A stretch of DNA of 64,000 bases from Flavobacterium saccharophilum. Lineage in GTDB: Bacteria; Bacteroidota; Bacteroidia; Flavobacteriales; Flavobacteriaceae. Below, one piece after another: positions 52,278 to 60,393 of the stretch. A model generated the notes under the pieces. The model had not been told where the DNA came from and ran no database searches. It was given only the letters and a program-made list of their open reading frames with translations. The position numbers were made by a program, and so were the translations under genes. Each line of letters opens with the position of its first letter. Position 1 is the first letter of the stretch. The DNA is taken from NCBI RefSeq assembly GCF_900142735.1, contig NZ_FRBY01000004.1, forward strand, positions 1 to 64,000, read 5' to 3'.

Positions 52278-52303
52278 CGCTAACAGATGCTTGGCAAGAT
52301 TGG
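52278..52303 (+). repeat. attC10, truncated
   Basis: R'' CGCTAAC followed by a left arm with CTTGGCAAGATTGG, like attC1, then unrelated sequence. The central part, right arm and R' are missing. This is the right end of the array. Confidence 0.75.
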
Positions 52304-52327
52304 TAGAGTCCAAATAAAAAACAGAAA

Positions 52328-52362
52328 AAGAGACTGTTTCACAACTCGTGAGACAGTCTCTT
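52328..52362. terminator. Terminator of the 3-keto operon
   Basis: A 15-bp stem (52328-52342 with 52348-52362, one G-T) with a T run on the minus strand. It lies 35 bp after the stop codon of the last operon gene, and only 24 bp from the truncated attC. Confidence 0.8.
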
Positions 52363-52397
52363 CTTTATATCGTTTGAATTGCAGTAACTTTTACCTT

Positions 52398-53270
52398 TTA
52401 AACTAATTGTTTAGAGACAAAATCCCAGCTCGTTTTAATAGATTCCATTGGATTTGGAGAGTAATTTGTTTCTTGCTCTACAAAGAAGTGTTTCATGCCT
52501 GAAAGTTTAGCTTCAGCAAAAATAGGTTTGAAATCGATACTTCCTTCACCAATTTCGGTATTCCATTCTGCTTTTGATTTATCCATATCTTTTACATGCC
52601 ACATCGTGAATCGGCCCGGGTTAGCTTTAAATAAGGCTAAAGGATCGTTCCCTGAGCGAACTGCCCAATATAAATCCAATTCAAAATCGACTAATTTTTT
52701 ATCTGTTTCCTGTAATAGAATATCATATCCTGTCTGATTTCCAAATTTTTTAAATTCAAAATCATGGTTATGGTAAGCCAATTTCAAACCTGACTTTTGG
52801 CATAAAACCGCGGCTTCATTTATTTTTTGAGCGATTCGTTTAAAGGCATCCAAATCACTTCTTAATTTTTCATCCAAATAAGGAACAGTAATATATTCGC
52901 TTCCCAATTGATTGGCACATTCAATAGCAGATTTTAGAAAATCAGCATTATTGTCTTTTATAAAAGAATTAAAATCATAATGTCCACTTGAGGCTTTTAG
53001 GCCATTATCGCTAAGTATTTTTTTGAAATCTTTTGCTGAGGTGCCAAAAAAGCCTTTTTCGGCTGAGTATCCATACGTTTCAACGTCTTTGTAACCGGTC
53101 TTGGCTACATGCTCTAAAACGCCTTTTACGTTTTTAGAAAAATCATCTCTTAACGTATACAATTGAAGGCCAATATTTTTTGGCTTAGCCGAAAAGGCAA
53201 GGGAAGGAGCAATTGCCAATGCACCCAACGCCAAACCGCTGCTTATTATAAAATCTCTTCTCTTTATCAT
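52398..53270 (-). CDS. TIM-barrel sugar isomerase/epimerase-like protein, Tat-exported
   Basis: 290 aa with a Tat signal (KRRDFIISSGLALGALAIAPS). Xylose-isomerase-like TIM barrel (AP endonuclease 2 superfamily): IGLQLYTLRDDF, KLAYHNHDFEF with metal-binding His, FELDLYWAVRSGNDP (Glu/Asp), WHVKDMDK and FVEQE. The metal set (E, D, H, E) looks complete. Members near DUF1080 and Gfo/Idh/MocA genes act in 3-keto-glycoside metabolism, as isomerases or lyases. Last gene of the ten-gene operon. Confidence 0.83.
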   Translation of the reverse strand: MIKRRDFIISSGLALGALAIAPSLAFSAKPKNIGLQLYTLRDDFSKNVKGVLEHVAKTGYKDVETYGYSAEKGFFGTSAKDFKKILSDNGLKASSGHYDFNSFIKDNNADFLKSAIECANQLGSEYITVPYLDEKLRSDLDAFKRIAQKINEAAVLCQKSGLKLAYHNHDFEFKKFGNQTGYDILLQETDKKLVDFELDLYWAVRSGNDPLALFKANPGRFTMWHVKDMDKSKAEWNTEIGEGSIDFKPIFAEAKLSGMKHFFVEQETNYSPNPMESIKTSWDFVSKQLV

Positions 53271-53285
53271 AATTTTTATTTTTTA

Positions 53286-54179
53286 TTAAATATCACAAAT
53301 CTCAATTGCCTTTTTTAAGGATGCTATTTTGTCTTTTTGTTTCGGAATAAATTCCTGACCCACAAAACCAGTAAAACCCGTAGCAGCAATCGCTTTCATT
53401 ATAGTGCTGTAATTGAGTTCTTGTGTTTCATCAATTTCATTGCGTCCGGGAACTCCGCCAGTATGATAATGTGCAATGTATTTGTGATTTTCCCGAATTG
53501 TTCGGATTACATCACCTTCATCAATTTGCATATGGTAGATATCATAAAGCAGTTTAAAATTTTCCGAATTGATTCGTTTTGCCAATTCAACTCCCCAGGA
53601 TGTTTTATCACATTGATAATCTTTGTGGTCAATCTTGCTGTTTAGTAATTCCATAACTAAGGTTACCTGATGTTTTTCGGCTAACGGAATTAATTTTTGC
53701 AAACCAAGTACACAATTGTTCCAGCCTTCTTCATCTGTTTTGCCTCTTTTGTTTCCACTAAAGCAAATCAGGTTTTTGTAGCCTGCTTTTGCAACAAGCG
53801 GAATCATTTCTGTATAATTTTTAATTAGCTGCTCATGAAATTTTTGATCATTGAAACCATCCACAAGATTTAATTCGGCACCATTGCACATTGTCGAAAC
53901 AAGATTGTGTTTTTTTAGTATGGGCCACTCTTTTGGACCCACCAGATCAATGCCGGTAATGCCAATTTTTTTTGCTTCTACACAAAGTGTTTCAACATCA
54001 AAATCGCTAAAGCACCAACGGGCTACTGAATGATTAATTTTTCCTTTCAATGTATTCAAATTTAATTTAAGCGCTTCCGGAGAATCGGCGAAAGCCAATA
54101 AATCGGATGGAATTCCAAAAGTTACAGTTCCTGCAAGAATACCTTTTATGGCCGTTCTTCTATCAAAAGTTGCACTCAT
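53286..54179 (-). CDS. Hydroxypyruvate-isomerase-like TIM-barrel protein, exported
   Basis: 297 aa. N-terminal DRRTAIKGILAGTVTFGIPS is Tat-like. The TIM barrel shows CNGAELNLVDGFND, LVMELLNSKIDHKDYQ (metal-binding Glu), LLYDIYHMQIDEGDVIRTI (Asp, His), HYHTGGVPGRNEIDETQELNY and VGQEFIP (Glu). These are the features of hydroxypyruvate isomerase and related sugar isomerases. It lies 15 bp upstream of the next isomerase-like gene. The substrate is probably a keto sugar from the 3-keto pathway. Confidence 0.83.
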   Translation of the reverse strand: MSATFDRRTAIKGILAGTVTFGIPSDLLAFADSPEALKLNLNTLKGKINHSVARWCFSDFDVETLCVEAKKIGITGIDLVGPKEWPILKKHNLVSTMCNGAELNLVDGFNDQKFHEQLIKNYTEMIPLVAKAGYKNLICFSGNKRGKTDEEGWNNCVLGLQKLIPLAEKHQVTLVMELLNSKIDHKDYQCDKTSWGVELAKRINSENFKLLYDIYHMQIDEGDVIRTIRENHKYIAHYHTGGVPGRNEIDETQELNYSTIMKAIAATGFTGFVGQEFIPKQKDKIASLKKAIEICDI

Positions 54180-54200
54180 TTTCTTTGTTTTTTAAAGTAC

Positions 54201-55430
54201 TTAAATTTCATTTGCCAGCTTATTTTTATCTTTAAATAAAAGAGCAAAAATTAAGAATACAGCAAAGGCGATTCCCGCTGGAATGATCCAAACCATTAAC
54301 CAGTTGATTGCGCCTTCTACAGTTTTGTAATTATCGGTAATCCAGCCCGCCACTGCAAAACCAATCAACATTCCGATACCGTAGGTCGCTAATGTTATCA
54401 GTCCCTGAGCAGCGCTTTTGTATTTTTCTCCTGCTTTTGAATTCGTATAAATTTGTCCTGAAACAAAGAAAAAATCATAGCATATTCCGTGCAAAGCAAT
54501 TCCGGTAATAAGCATAAAACTCAAATCGCCGCCATTTCCATAGGCAAATAAAACATAACGAACAGCCCAGGCAATCATTCCGACCAAAATGGTTTTCTTA
54601 AACCCAAAGCGGGCAAAAAAGACCGGAATAAATAATAAAAATAAAGCTTCGGATATTTGTCCAATAGCCATTTTTCCTGTCGGATTTTCAACTCCGGCAG
54701 CAGTCAGAAAAGGATGTGCATTTTGGTAATAAAAAGCCAATGGAATACATATCAAAATGGAAGAAATGAAAAAGATAAGGAAGTTTTTGTCCTTTAGAAG
54801 CTTTAAGGCATCAAGGCCAATAATATCCCCAATTTTAATTTTTTCCTCACTAACTTTTGGTGGTGTTTTCGGTAATGTAAAACTTAAGAGTCCTAAAGCC
54901 AAAGCCGCAATTCCAGCCAAAAGAAAAGTGTTTTTAAGTAATCCGGTAGAAACAGCTTCAGCAGAATCCCAATGAAATAAAAAGCTGATTGCTAAACCGG
55001 CTAAAATCCAGCCTATTGTTCCCCAAACTCTAATGTTGGCAAACTCTTTTTCCGGATCTTTCATTTGGTTAAAAGCAACTGAATTTACCAAAGCCAGTGT
55101 TGGCATATATAATACCATATAACTCAATACATAGATGTAAAACAATCCAATATCAGTTGACTGATACATTTGATACATTAAAAAAGCACCTGCTATATGC
55201 AGAATACCTAAAATTTTCTCGGCATTAAAATAACGGTCTGCAATTAAACCAATGATAAAAGGTGCGATGATAGCTCCCCAGGATTGCGTAGAAAAAACGG
55301 CAGCAGTTTCAGATCCTGAGGCCTTTAAATTGTTTCCTAAAAAAGTACCCAACGTGACAAACCATGCCCCCCAGATAAAAAATTCGAGAAACATCATTAG
55401 AGATAATTTAATGCGGATTGTTGTATTCAT
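54201..55430 (-). CDS. MFS transporter, nucleoside/sugar proton symporter type
   Basis: 409 aa with 12 hydrophobic segments. It starts IRIKLSLMMFLEFFIWGAWFVTLGTF and has GLIADRYFNAEKIL after TM2, as in the NupG/XapB-like group that is frequent in Bacteroidota sugar loci. In this operon it more likely imports a sugar or keto-sugar derivative than a nucleoside. Lies 21 bp from the following gene. Confidence 0.83.
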   Translation of the reverse strand: MNTTIRIKLSLMMFLEFFIWGAWFVTLGTFLGNNLKASGSETAAVFSTQSWGAIIAPFIIGLIADRYFNAEKILGILHIAGAFLMYQMYQSTDIGLFYIYVLSYMVLYMPTLALVNSVAFNQMKDPEKEFANIRVWGTIGWILAGLAISFLFHWDSAEAVSTGLLKNTFLLAGIAALALGLLSFTLPKTPPKVSEEKIKIGDIIGLDALKLLKDKNFLIFFISSILICIPLAFYYQNAHPFLTAAGVENPTGKMAIGQISEALFLLFIPVFFARFGFKKTILVGMIAWAVRYVLFAYGNGGDLSFMLITGIALHGICYDFFFVSGQIYTNSKAGEKYKSAAQGLITLATYGIGMLIGFAVAGWITDNYKTVEGAINWLMVWIIPAGIAFAVFLIFALLFKDKNKLANEI

Positions 55431-55472
55431 AAAGTGTGGTTGGTTTTTTGGTTATTTAGTTTTTAGGAGCAA

Positions 55473-56183
55473 TTATTTACAGCCGGTTGTAGTTTCCATG
55501 GTATTCCATTCTTTGATGGAAATATTGCGGTACCATACACTGTTACCGTGATCCTGTAAAGCAATATGACCTTTCTTGAAAGTTCCAAAACCTGGCCATC
55601 CGGCAAATTTACTTCCTGCAACTAGTGCTTTAAAGTTATCGTCCCAAAGTACCGTTTCAACAATAATAACACCGTTTAAAACTAAAGTAAGTTTTCCATT
55701 TTTACAAACAACTTCAGCTGTATTCCATTCGCCAACAGGCTTAACCGGTTCTGATTTGCTTTGGATTAAATCATATAAATCTCCTGCACGGTGTTTTGTT
55801 ATTTTTCCATCAGGGTGACCATCATTGTCTAAAACCTGCATTTCAAGACCTGTTTCGTACGTATTTTTATATTTTGCTGGATTGTCATTAACATAAAAAA
55901 TGATTCCGCTATTGGCATTTGGAGCTACTTTCCAATCTAATTTTAAATGGAAGTTTTCATATTCAGCGTCGGTTACCAAGTCGCCTCCCTGACCATTTTT
56001 AGCTGCTTCCGGATCAAAATGCAATACTCCGTCTTCTACCTTCCACGCGGAACTAGCCGTAGTTTTGCCATAAGTATGCCAGCCAGTTGTGGTTTTTCCA
56101 TCAAAAATAGGTTTGAACCCTTTCTGAGCGTTTATGGTTTGTAAAAATGCGAATACTGCTACTATTGTGATTATTTTTTTCAT
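55473..56183 (-). CDS. DUF1080 (3-keto-glycoside hydrolase-type) protein
   Basis: 236 aa: signal peptide (about 1-19), single jelly-roll domain with PIFDGKTTTGWHTYG, KLDWKVAPNANSGIIFYVND, EMQVLDNDGHPDG and GHIALQDHGN. Probably hydrolyses 3-keto-glycosides after oxidation by the GMC enzyme. Most similar in layout to each half of the tandem protein at 16854. Confidence 0.85.
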   Translation of the reverse strand: MKKIITIVAVFAFLQTINAQKGFKPIFDGKTTTGWHTYGKTTASSAWKVEDGVLHFDPEAAKNGQGGDLVTDAEYENFHLKLDWKVAPNANSGIIFYVNDNPAKYKNTYETGLEMQVLDNDGHPDGKITKHRAGDLYDLIQSKSEPVKPVGEWNTAEVVCKNGKLTLVLNGVIIVETVLWDDNFKALVAGSKFAGWPGFGTFKKGHIALQDHGNSVWYRNISIKEWNTMETTTGCK

Positions 56184-56206
56184 GATTTTCTGTTTAATTT
56201 TATAAT

Positions 56207-57670
56207 TTAAAAAGTTAGGTTTTTCCAGCCTTCTCTGTAATTGCGTTTTACGAATTGATTTACATCATCAACATTGGTTACTTTTTTGGCATCATTATCC
56301 CAAAGTAATTTAACCGAACGTCCCGGATATACATCTTCTCCAAGAACTTCTTTATGCAGATCATAACCTCTTACGGCAAGATTAGCCATTAGCAAAGCTT
56401 CGGTTAAAGGACCGGCAATTTCAAAAGGAGAACTCAGTTCTTTTTTACCGTAACCGGCAATACAGCCTTCTATCCACTGTTTGTAATGTCCGTTGGCGCC
56501 ATCTTTTACACGAGGATATTTCTCGGCTATTTTTAGATTTTCATTACGGCTTAAAGGCAATAATCTTGGATTTTCGCTATAGGTATCACATAGCATTTTT
56601 CCTTTTGTTCCAATGAATAATGTACCATTTCCTCCATCACCAAAAATTTCGTTGGCACCTAATTCTTCCGGACGATCTGGCTGGATACCACCATCCATCC
56701 AATGTACTTTGACATCACCTTTTGTTTTATTCGTTTTTGGGAATGTTAAGGTTACATGGCTTGAAGGAGGGCAGCTATCCGGAAAATATCCTTTTTTGAA
56801 CTCATCTACATAAACGGAACCAACGCTGCATTGTACATCTTTGGCATATTTTAGATTTAAAACCGAAAATGGAGCTTCCATCAAATGGCATCCCATATCT
56901 CCTAAAGCACCAGTTCCATAATCCCACCAGCCGCGCCAGTTGAAGGGCACTAACTTGTCAACATAATTTTTATTAGGAGCTGTTCCGAGCCATAAATCCC
57001 AGTCTAATTCTTTAGGAATTTCTGTTTTTGCTGAAGGCCACGGAATTCCCTGTGGCCAAACAGGCCTGTCAGTCCAGGCATATACCGTGTGCACATCACC
57101 AATTAAATCGGCATCGTACCATTCTTTTAGAAGTCGGGTACCATCATTAGACGATCCCTGATTTCCCATTTGTGTTACCACTTTATATCTTGCCGCGGCT
57201 TGCGTCATCATATGTGCTTCGTAAATATCATGTGCCAAAGGTTTTTGTACATACACATGTTTACCCAACTGCATCGCTGCAAATGCCTGAATAGCATGAT
57301 TATGATCGGGTGTAGAAACAGAAACAGCATCGAAATTTTTATGCTCTTTGTCCAGCATTTCACGCCAGTCTTTGTAGAATTTTGCTTTAGGATACGCTTT
57401 TACACTATTAGCAGCTCTTCTGGTATCAACATCACATAAGTACGCTATATTGGCGATGCCGCTATTGTGAAATGCTGAAAGGTCTGAGCTTCCTTTTCCA
57501 CCAACTCCAATACCGGCAATTATTAATTTGTCGCTTGGTGCTGTAAAACCTCTTCCCATGACGTGTCTTGGAATAATCATAAAAGCAGCAGTAGCTAATA
57601 CTCCTTTTTTCAGGAAATCCCTTCGAACATTAGATTCTGGTTCTTTATTTTTATTTAAGTCTTTATCCAT
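56207..57670 (-). CDS. Gfo/Idh/MocA oxidoreductase, Tat-exported
   Basis: 487 aa. Tat signal (VRRDFLKKGVLATAAFMIIP), Rossmann IIAGIGVGGKGSSDL and catalytic-site HVYVQKPLAHDIYEA (QKP in place of EKP). The long C-terminal domain has WRGWWDYGTGALGDMGCHL, closely parallel to the protein at 15335. A periplasmic NAD(P)-bound sugar oxidoreductase in the 3-keto pathway. Lies 7 bp after the cytochrome gene. Confidence 0.86.
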   Translation of the reverse strand: MDKDLNKNKEPESNVRRDFLKKGVLATAAFMIIPRHVMGRGFTAPSDKLIIAGIGVGGKGSSDLSAFHNSGIANIAYLCDVDTRRAANSVKAYPKAKFYKDWREMLDKEHKNFDAVSVSTPDHNHAIQAFAAMQLGKHVYVQKPLAHDIYEAHMMTQAAARYKVVTQMGNQGSSNDGTRLLKEWYDADLIGDVHTVYAWTDRPVWPQGIPWPSAKTEIPKELDWDLWLGTAPNKNYVDKLVPFNWRGWWDYGTGALGDMGCHLMEAPFSVLNLKYAKDVQCSVGSVYVDEFKKGYFPDSCPPSSHVTLTFPKTNKTKGDVKVHWMDGGIQPDRPEELGANEIFGDGGNGTLFIGTKGKMLCDTYSENPRLLPLSRNENLKIAEKYPRVKDGANGHYKQWIEGCIAGYGKKELSSPFEIAGPLTEALLMANLAVRGYDLHKEVLGEDVYPGRSVKLLWDNDAKKVTNVDDVNQFVKRNYREGWKNLTF

Positions 57671-57677
57671 AGGTTAT

Positions 57678-58037
57678 TTATTTTTTCAATGATAGAATGT
57701 AAGTTGCGATCTTTTTGGCGTCGTCTTTTTTCATTGCAGTATGAGCAGACATGGGTACTGCACCCCAGACTCCTGAACCTCCTTTTGTAATTTTTTCAGA
57801 TAAATATTTGATGTTTTTATCATTCATTGGATATTTTTTAGCAATATCCAGATAAGATGGTCCGACTACTTTTTTGTCTATTTTATGGCAGGTAGCGCAA
57901 TCTTCTTTTTTTATTAGTGCCTCCCCTTCAGATGACTGGATTTCTTTTATGGCACTATATCCTGAAGCTGATTCATAGTTTGTAAATGAGCTTAAGCTAG
58001 CCAGGGTTATAATGGCGGTTAAAATTTTAATTTTCAT
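57678..58037 (-). CDS. Periplasmic cytochrome c (class I)
   Basis: 119 aa: signal peptide (about 1-20), haem-binding C47-A-T-C50-H51, and Met96 in AVPMSAH as the likely sixth ligand. The size and its place beside the GMC flavoprotein and the small Gluconate_2-dh_3 subunit fit the electron-accepting partner of glucoside-3-dehydrogenase-type complexes. It would pass electrons toward the respiratory chain. Confidence 0.88.
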   Translation of the reverse strand: MKIKILTAIITLASLSSFTNYESASGYSAIKEIQSSEGEALIKKEDCATCHKIDKKVVGPSYLDIAKKYPMNDKNIKYLSEKITKGGSGVWGAVPMSAHTAMKKDDAKKIATYILSLKK

Positions 58038-58055
58038 TATCGTTATGTATTTGTC

Positions 58056-59108
58056 TTATATTCCTAAATTTTTTCTATTCAGCTGTGTGTTTGTTTCTAC
58101 CGCTGCAAAATCATCAAAGGCCTTATCCGTCACTTTGATAATGTGTTTTTTTATAAATTCAGCACCTTCGCGAGCACCATCTTCCTGATTTTTCAAACAG
58201 CATTCCCATTCCATTACGGCCCAGCCTTTATAATCGTATTGTGCTAATTTGCTAAAAATGGTTTTAAAATCAATTTGGCCGTCACCTGGCGAACGATAGC
58301 GTCCTGCACGATTTACCCAACTTTGATACCCTCCAAAAGTGCCTTGTTTTCCTGTCGGATTAAACTCGGCATCCTTCACGTGGAAAGCTTTAATTCGTTC
58401 GTGATAAAAATCGATATACTGAATATAATCCAGCTGTTGCAAAACAAAATGGGAAGGATCATAAAGGATACAGGCACGTTGGTGATTGTTTACTGCTTTC
58501 AGAAACATTTCGTAGGTTTCGCCATCAAATAAATCTTCTCCCGGATGAATTTCGTAACAAACATCCACACCGTTTCGATCAAATTCATTCAGAATTGGGA
58601 GCCAGCGCTTAGCCAGTTCTTTGAAACCGTCTTCAATTAAGCCCGGTGGTCTTTGTGGCCACGGATGAAAATATTGCCATAATAAAGAGCCGCTAAAAGT
58701 AGCATGTGCATTAAGTCCTAAATTTTGAGAAGCTTTGGCTGCATAATGCAACTGCTGCACTGCCCATTCTTGTCTTGCTTTTGGATTGCCTCGCAAAGCC
58801 TGCGGAGCAAATCCGTCAAAAAAATCATCGTAAGCAGGATGAACAGCAACTAACTGACCTTGTAAATGCGTAGAAAGTTCAGATATTTTTAATCCGTAAG
58901 AAGCAACAATTCCGGTGAGTTCATCAGCGTAGGTTTTGCTTTCTGCGGCTTTTTGTAAATCAATAAAACGGGAATCCAGAGTAGGTATTTGTATTCCTTT
59001 AAAATCAAGATTGGCAGCCCATTGGCAAATTCCTTCCAAAGAATTAAAGGGAGCCTCATCAGAAATAAATTGTGCCAAAAAAACGGCAGGTCCTTGCATT
59101 GTGGTCAT
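58056..59108 (-). CDS. TIM-barrel sugar isomerase/epimerase-like protein, cytoplasmic
   Basis: 350 aa without a signal peptide. Xylose-isomerase-like barrel: LDFKGIQIPTLD, VDVCYEIHPGEDLFDGETYE (Glu, His), ACILYDPSHFVLQQLDY (Asp, His), IKAFHVKDAEFNP and WAVMEWECCL (Glu). The complete metal-binding set suggests an active isomerase or epimerase acting on a 3-keto sugar after uptake. Upstream, a 112-bp gap holds octamer repeats. Confidence 0.84.
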   Translation of the reverse strand: MTTMQGPAVFLAQFISDEAPFNSLEGICQWAANLDFKGIQIPTLDSRFIDLQKAAESKTYADELTGIVASYGLKISELSTHLQGQLVAVHPAYDDFFDGFAPQALRGNPKARQEWAVQQLHYAAKASQNLGLNAHATFSGSLLWQYFHPWPQRPPGLIEDGFKELAKRWLPILNEFDRNGVDVCYEIHPGEDLFDGETYEMFLKAVNNHQRACILYDPSHFVLQQLDYIQYIDFYHERIKAFHVKDAEFNPTGKQGTFGGYQSWVNRAGRYRSPGDGQIDFKTIFSKLAQYDYKGWAVMEWECCLKNQEDGAREGAEFIKKHIIKVTDKAFDDFAAVETNTQLNRKNLGI

Positions 59109-59135
59109 TTATTGTGATTTAAATTTTTAATTAAG

Positions 59136-59224
59136 TTTCTAAGATGCTAAGATCCTGAGCTTCTAAGTTTCTCAGTTTAGAAATCATCTTAGTATCTAAG
59201 CATCTCGGCAACTTTGTATCTTAG
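59136..59224 (-). repeat. Octamer repeats in the operon gap
   Basis: Two blocks of five 8-bp units around the pattern nnTCTAAG: TTTCTAAG ATGCTAAG and so on (59136-59175), then CATCTTAG TATCTAAG and so on (59185-59224). The second block runs into the stop codon of the upstream oxidoreductase gene. Elements of this appearance occur between genes in some flavobacteria; the role is unknown. Confidence 0.6.
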
Positions 59225-60375
59225 ACACTAAATTCGGTCCATTTTTGAGATGATTTTCCGGAAGCGATTACATTTTCTATAAAAGCCATTCCGCGAACAC
59301 CATCTTGCACGGTTGGGAAATCCAGCATTAGTGCTGTTGGTTCTTTACCCTCTAATTTTGATTGTAAAGTCAGCGCAAAATTTTTATATAAATTTCCAAA
59401 TGCTTCTAAGTATCCTTCCGGATGTCCGCTCGGAATTCGGGTATTAAAAGCAGCTTCAGGTGACAAATAACCATTTCCGGTACGATACAATTGAGCAGGG
59501 GAGTCCAGCCACTTTACAATTAAAGTGTTAGGTTCCATTTGGTGCCATTCCAGACCGCCTTTTTCTCCATAAACTTTAATTTTTAAGCTGTTTTCTTCAC
59601 CGGCAGCAATTTGGCTGGCCACTAAAATTCCGTTGGCTCCATTATCAAACTTTAGCAATACATTTCCGTCATCATCCAGTCTTCTGTTTGCGACAACAGT
59701 ATTAATATCGGCACAAATTTGAGTGATTTTCAATCCTGAAATGTATTCCGCTAAATGGGCAGCATGCGTTCCAATGTCTCCCATACAACCGCTAATACCA
59801 CTTTTAGATGGGTCAGTTCTCCAGGCGGCCTGCTTGTTTCCGTTGTTTTCAAAGTCAGTACTCAACCATCCCTGAGGATATTCGACCATTATTTTTCTAA
59901 TTTTTCCTAAATGATTTTCAGCTACCAGGCTTCTGGCTTGCTTTACCATCGGATATCCGGCGTAAGTATGTGTTAAGCAGAGATATAATCCTGTTTCTTT
60001 TACTTTTTGTTCTAATAATTTTGCTTCAGCCAGGCTCAAAGTCATTGGCTTGTCTAAAACAACATGAAAACCATTTTCTAATGCCAGCATTGCAGGAGCA
60101 AAGTGGGCATGATTTGGGGTTACTATTGAAACGAAATCCATTCTTTGTTCAGGAGCGAGTTTTGCTTCCGTTTCTATCATTTGGGTATAAGACCCGTAGC
60201 ATTTATCTTCCGATAAACCCAATTCTTTACCCGATTCTAGGGATACCTCAGGATTAGAACTAAAAGCACCGCAATGCAATTCGATTAACCCATCCATGTT
60301 GGCAGCGATGCGATGAACTGCTCCGATAAAAGCATTTTTGCCACCGCCAATCATTCCCATTTTTAATTTTCTCAT
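59221..60375 (-). CDS. Gfo/Idh/MocA oxidoreductase, cytoplasmic
   Basis: 384 aa, no signal peptide. Rossmann motif KMGMIGGGKNAFIGAVHRIA, catalytic HVVLDKPMTLSLAEAK (DKP for EKP) and the active-site helix SGISGCMGDIGTHAAHLAEY with Asp and His. The cytoplasmic counterpart of the exported members. It likely reduces or oxidises the keto sugar after uptake. Lies 18 bp after the GMC gene. Confidence 0.86.
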   Translation of the reverse strand: MRKLKMGMIGGGKNAFIGAVHRIAANMDGLIELHCGAFSSNPEVSLESGKELGLSEDKCYGSYTQMIETEAKLAPEQRMDFVSIVTPNHAHFAPAMLALENGFHVVLDKPMTLSLAEAKLLEQKVKETGLYLCLTHTYAGYPMVKQARSLVAENHLGKIRKIMVEYPQGWLSTDFENNGNKQAAWRTDPSKSGISGCMGDIGTHAAHLAEYISGLKITQICADINTVVANRRLDDDGNVLLKFDNGANGILVASQIAAGEENSLKIKVYGEKGGLEWHQMEPNTLIVKWLDSPAQLYRTGNGYLSPEAAFNTRIPSGHPEGYLEAFGNLYKNFALTLQSKLEGKEPTALMLDFPTVQDGVRGMAFIENVIASGKSSQKWTEFSV

Positions 60376-60393
60376 AATTGAATATCCTTGGAT

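Larger units (their letters stand above)
44788..52303 (+). mobile_element. Integron-like array of ten gene cassettes
   Basis: Cassettes, taken from TT of one core to G of the next: c1 44788-45485, c2 45486-46513, c3 46514-47601, c4 47602-48202, c5 48203-48621, c6 48622-49709, c7 49710-50299, c8 50300-51042, c9 51043-51753, c10 51754-about 52303 (truncated). Each has at most one ORF and ends in a long hairpin repeat. The 7-bp core starting a cassette is the reverse complement of the core ending it (for example GTTATGG with CCATAAC in c4, GTTGTGC with GCACAAC in c5), and this varies between cassettes. That is the signature of insertion from circular cassettes. Confidence 0.85.

Noticed and set aside
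45358..52303. Reading the repeats as a CRISPR array or as MITEs
   Set aside because: Spacing is 0.4-1.1 kb with genes between, and the ends covary per cassette. CRISPR spacers are short, and MITEs would not show core complementarity tied to each intervening gene.
42125..52303. Prophage or conjugative element
   Set aside because: No phage structural, relaxase or conjugation genes are present; only an IS, one recombinase and cassettes.
53337..53645. 102-aa plus-strand ORF inside the isomerase gene
   Set aside because: Antisense to a well-conserved TIM-barrel gene; no promoter and no recognisable motif.
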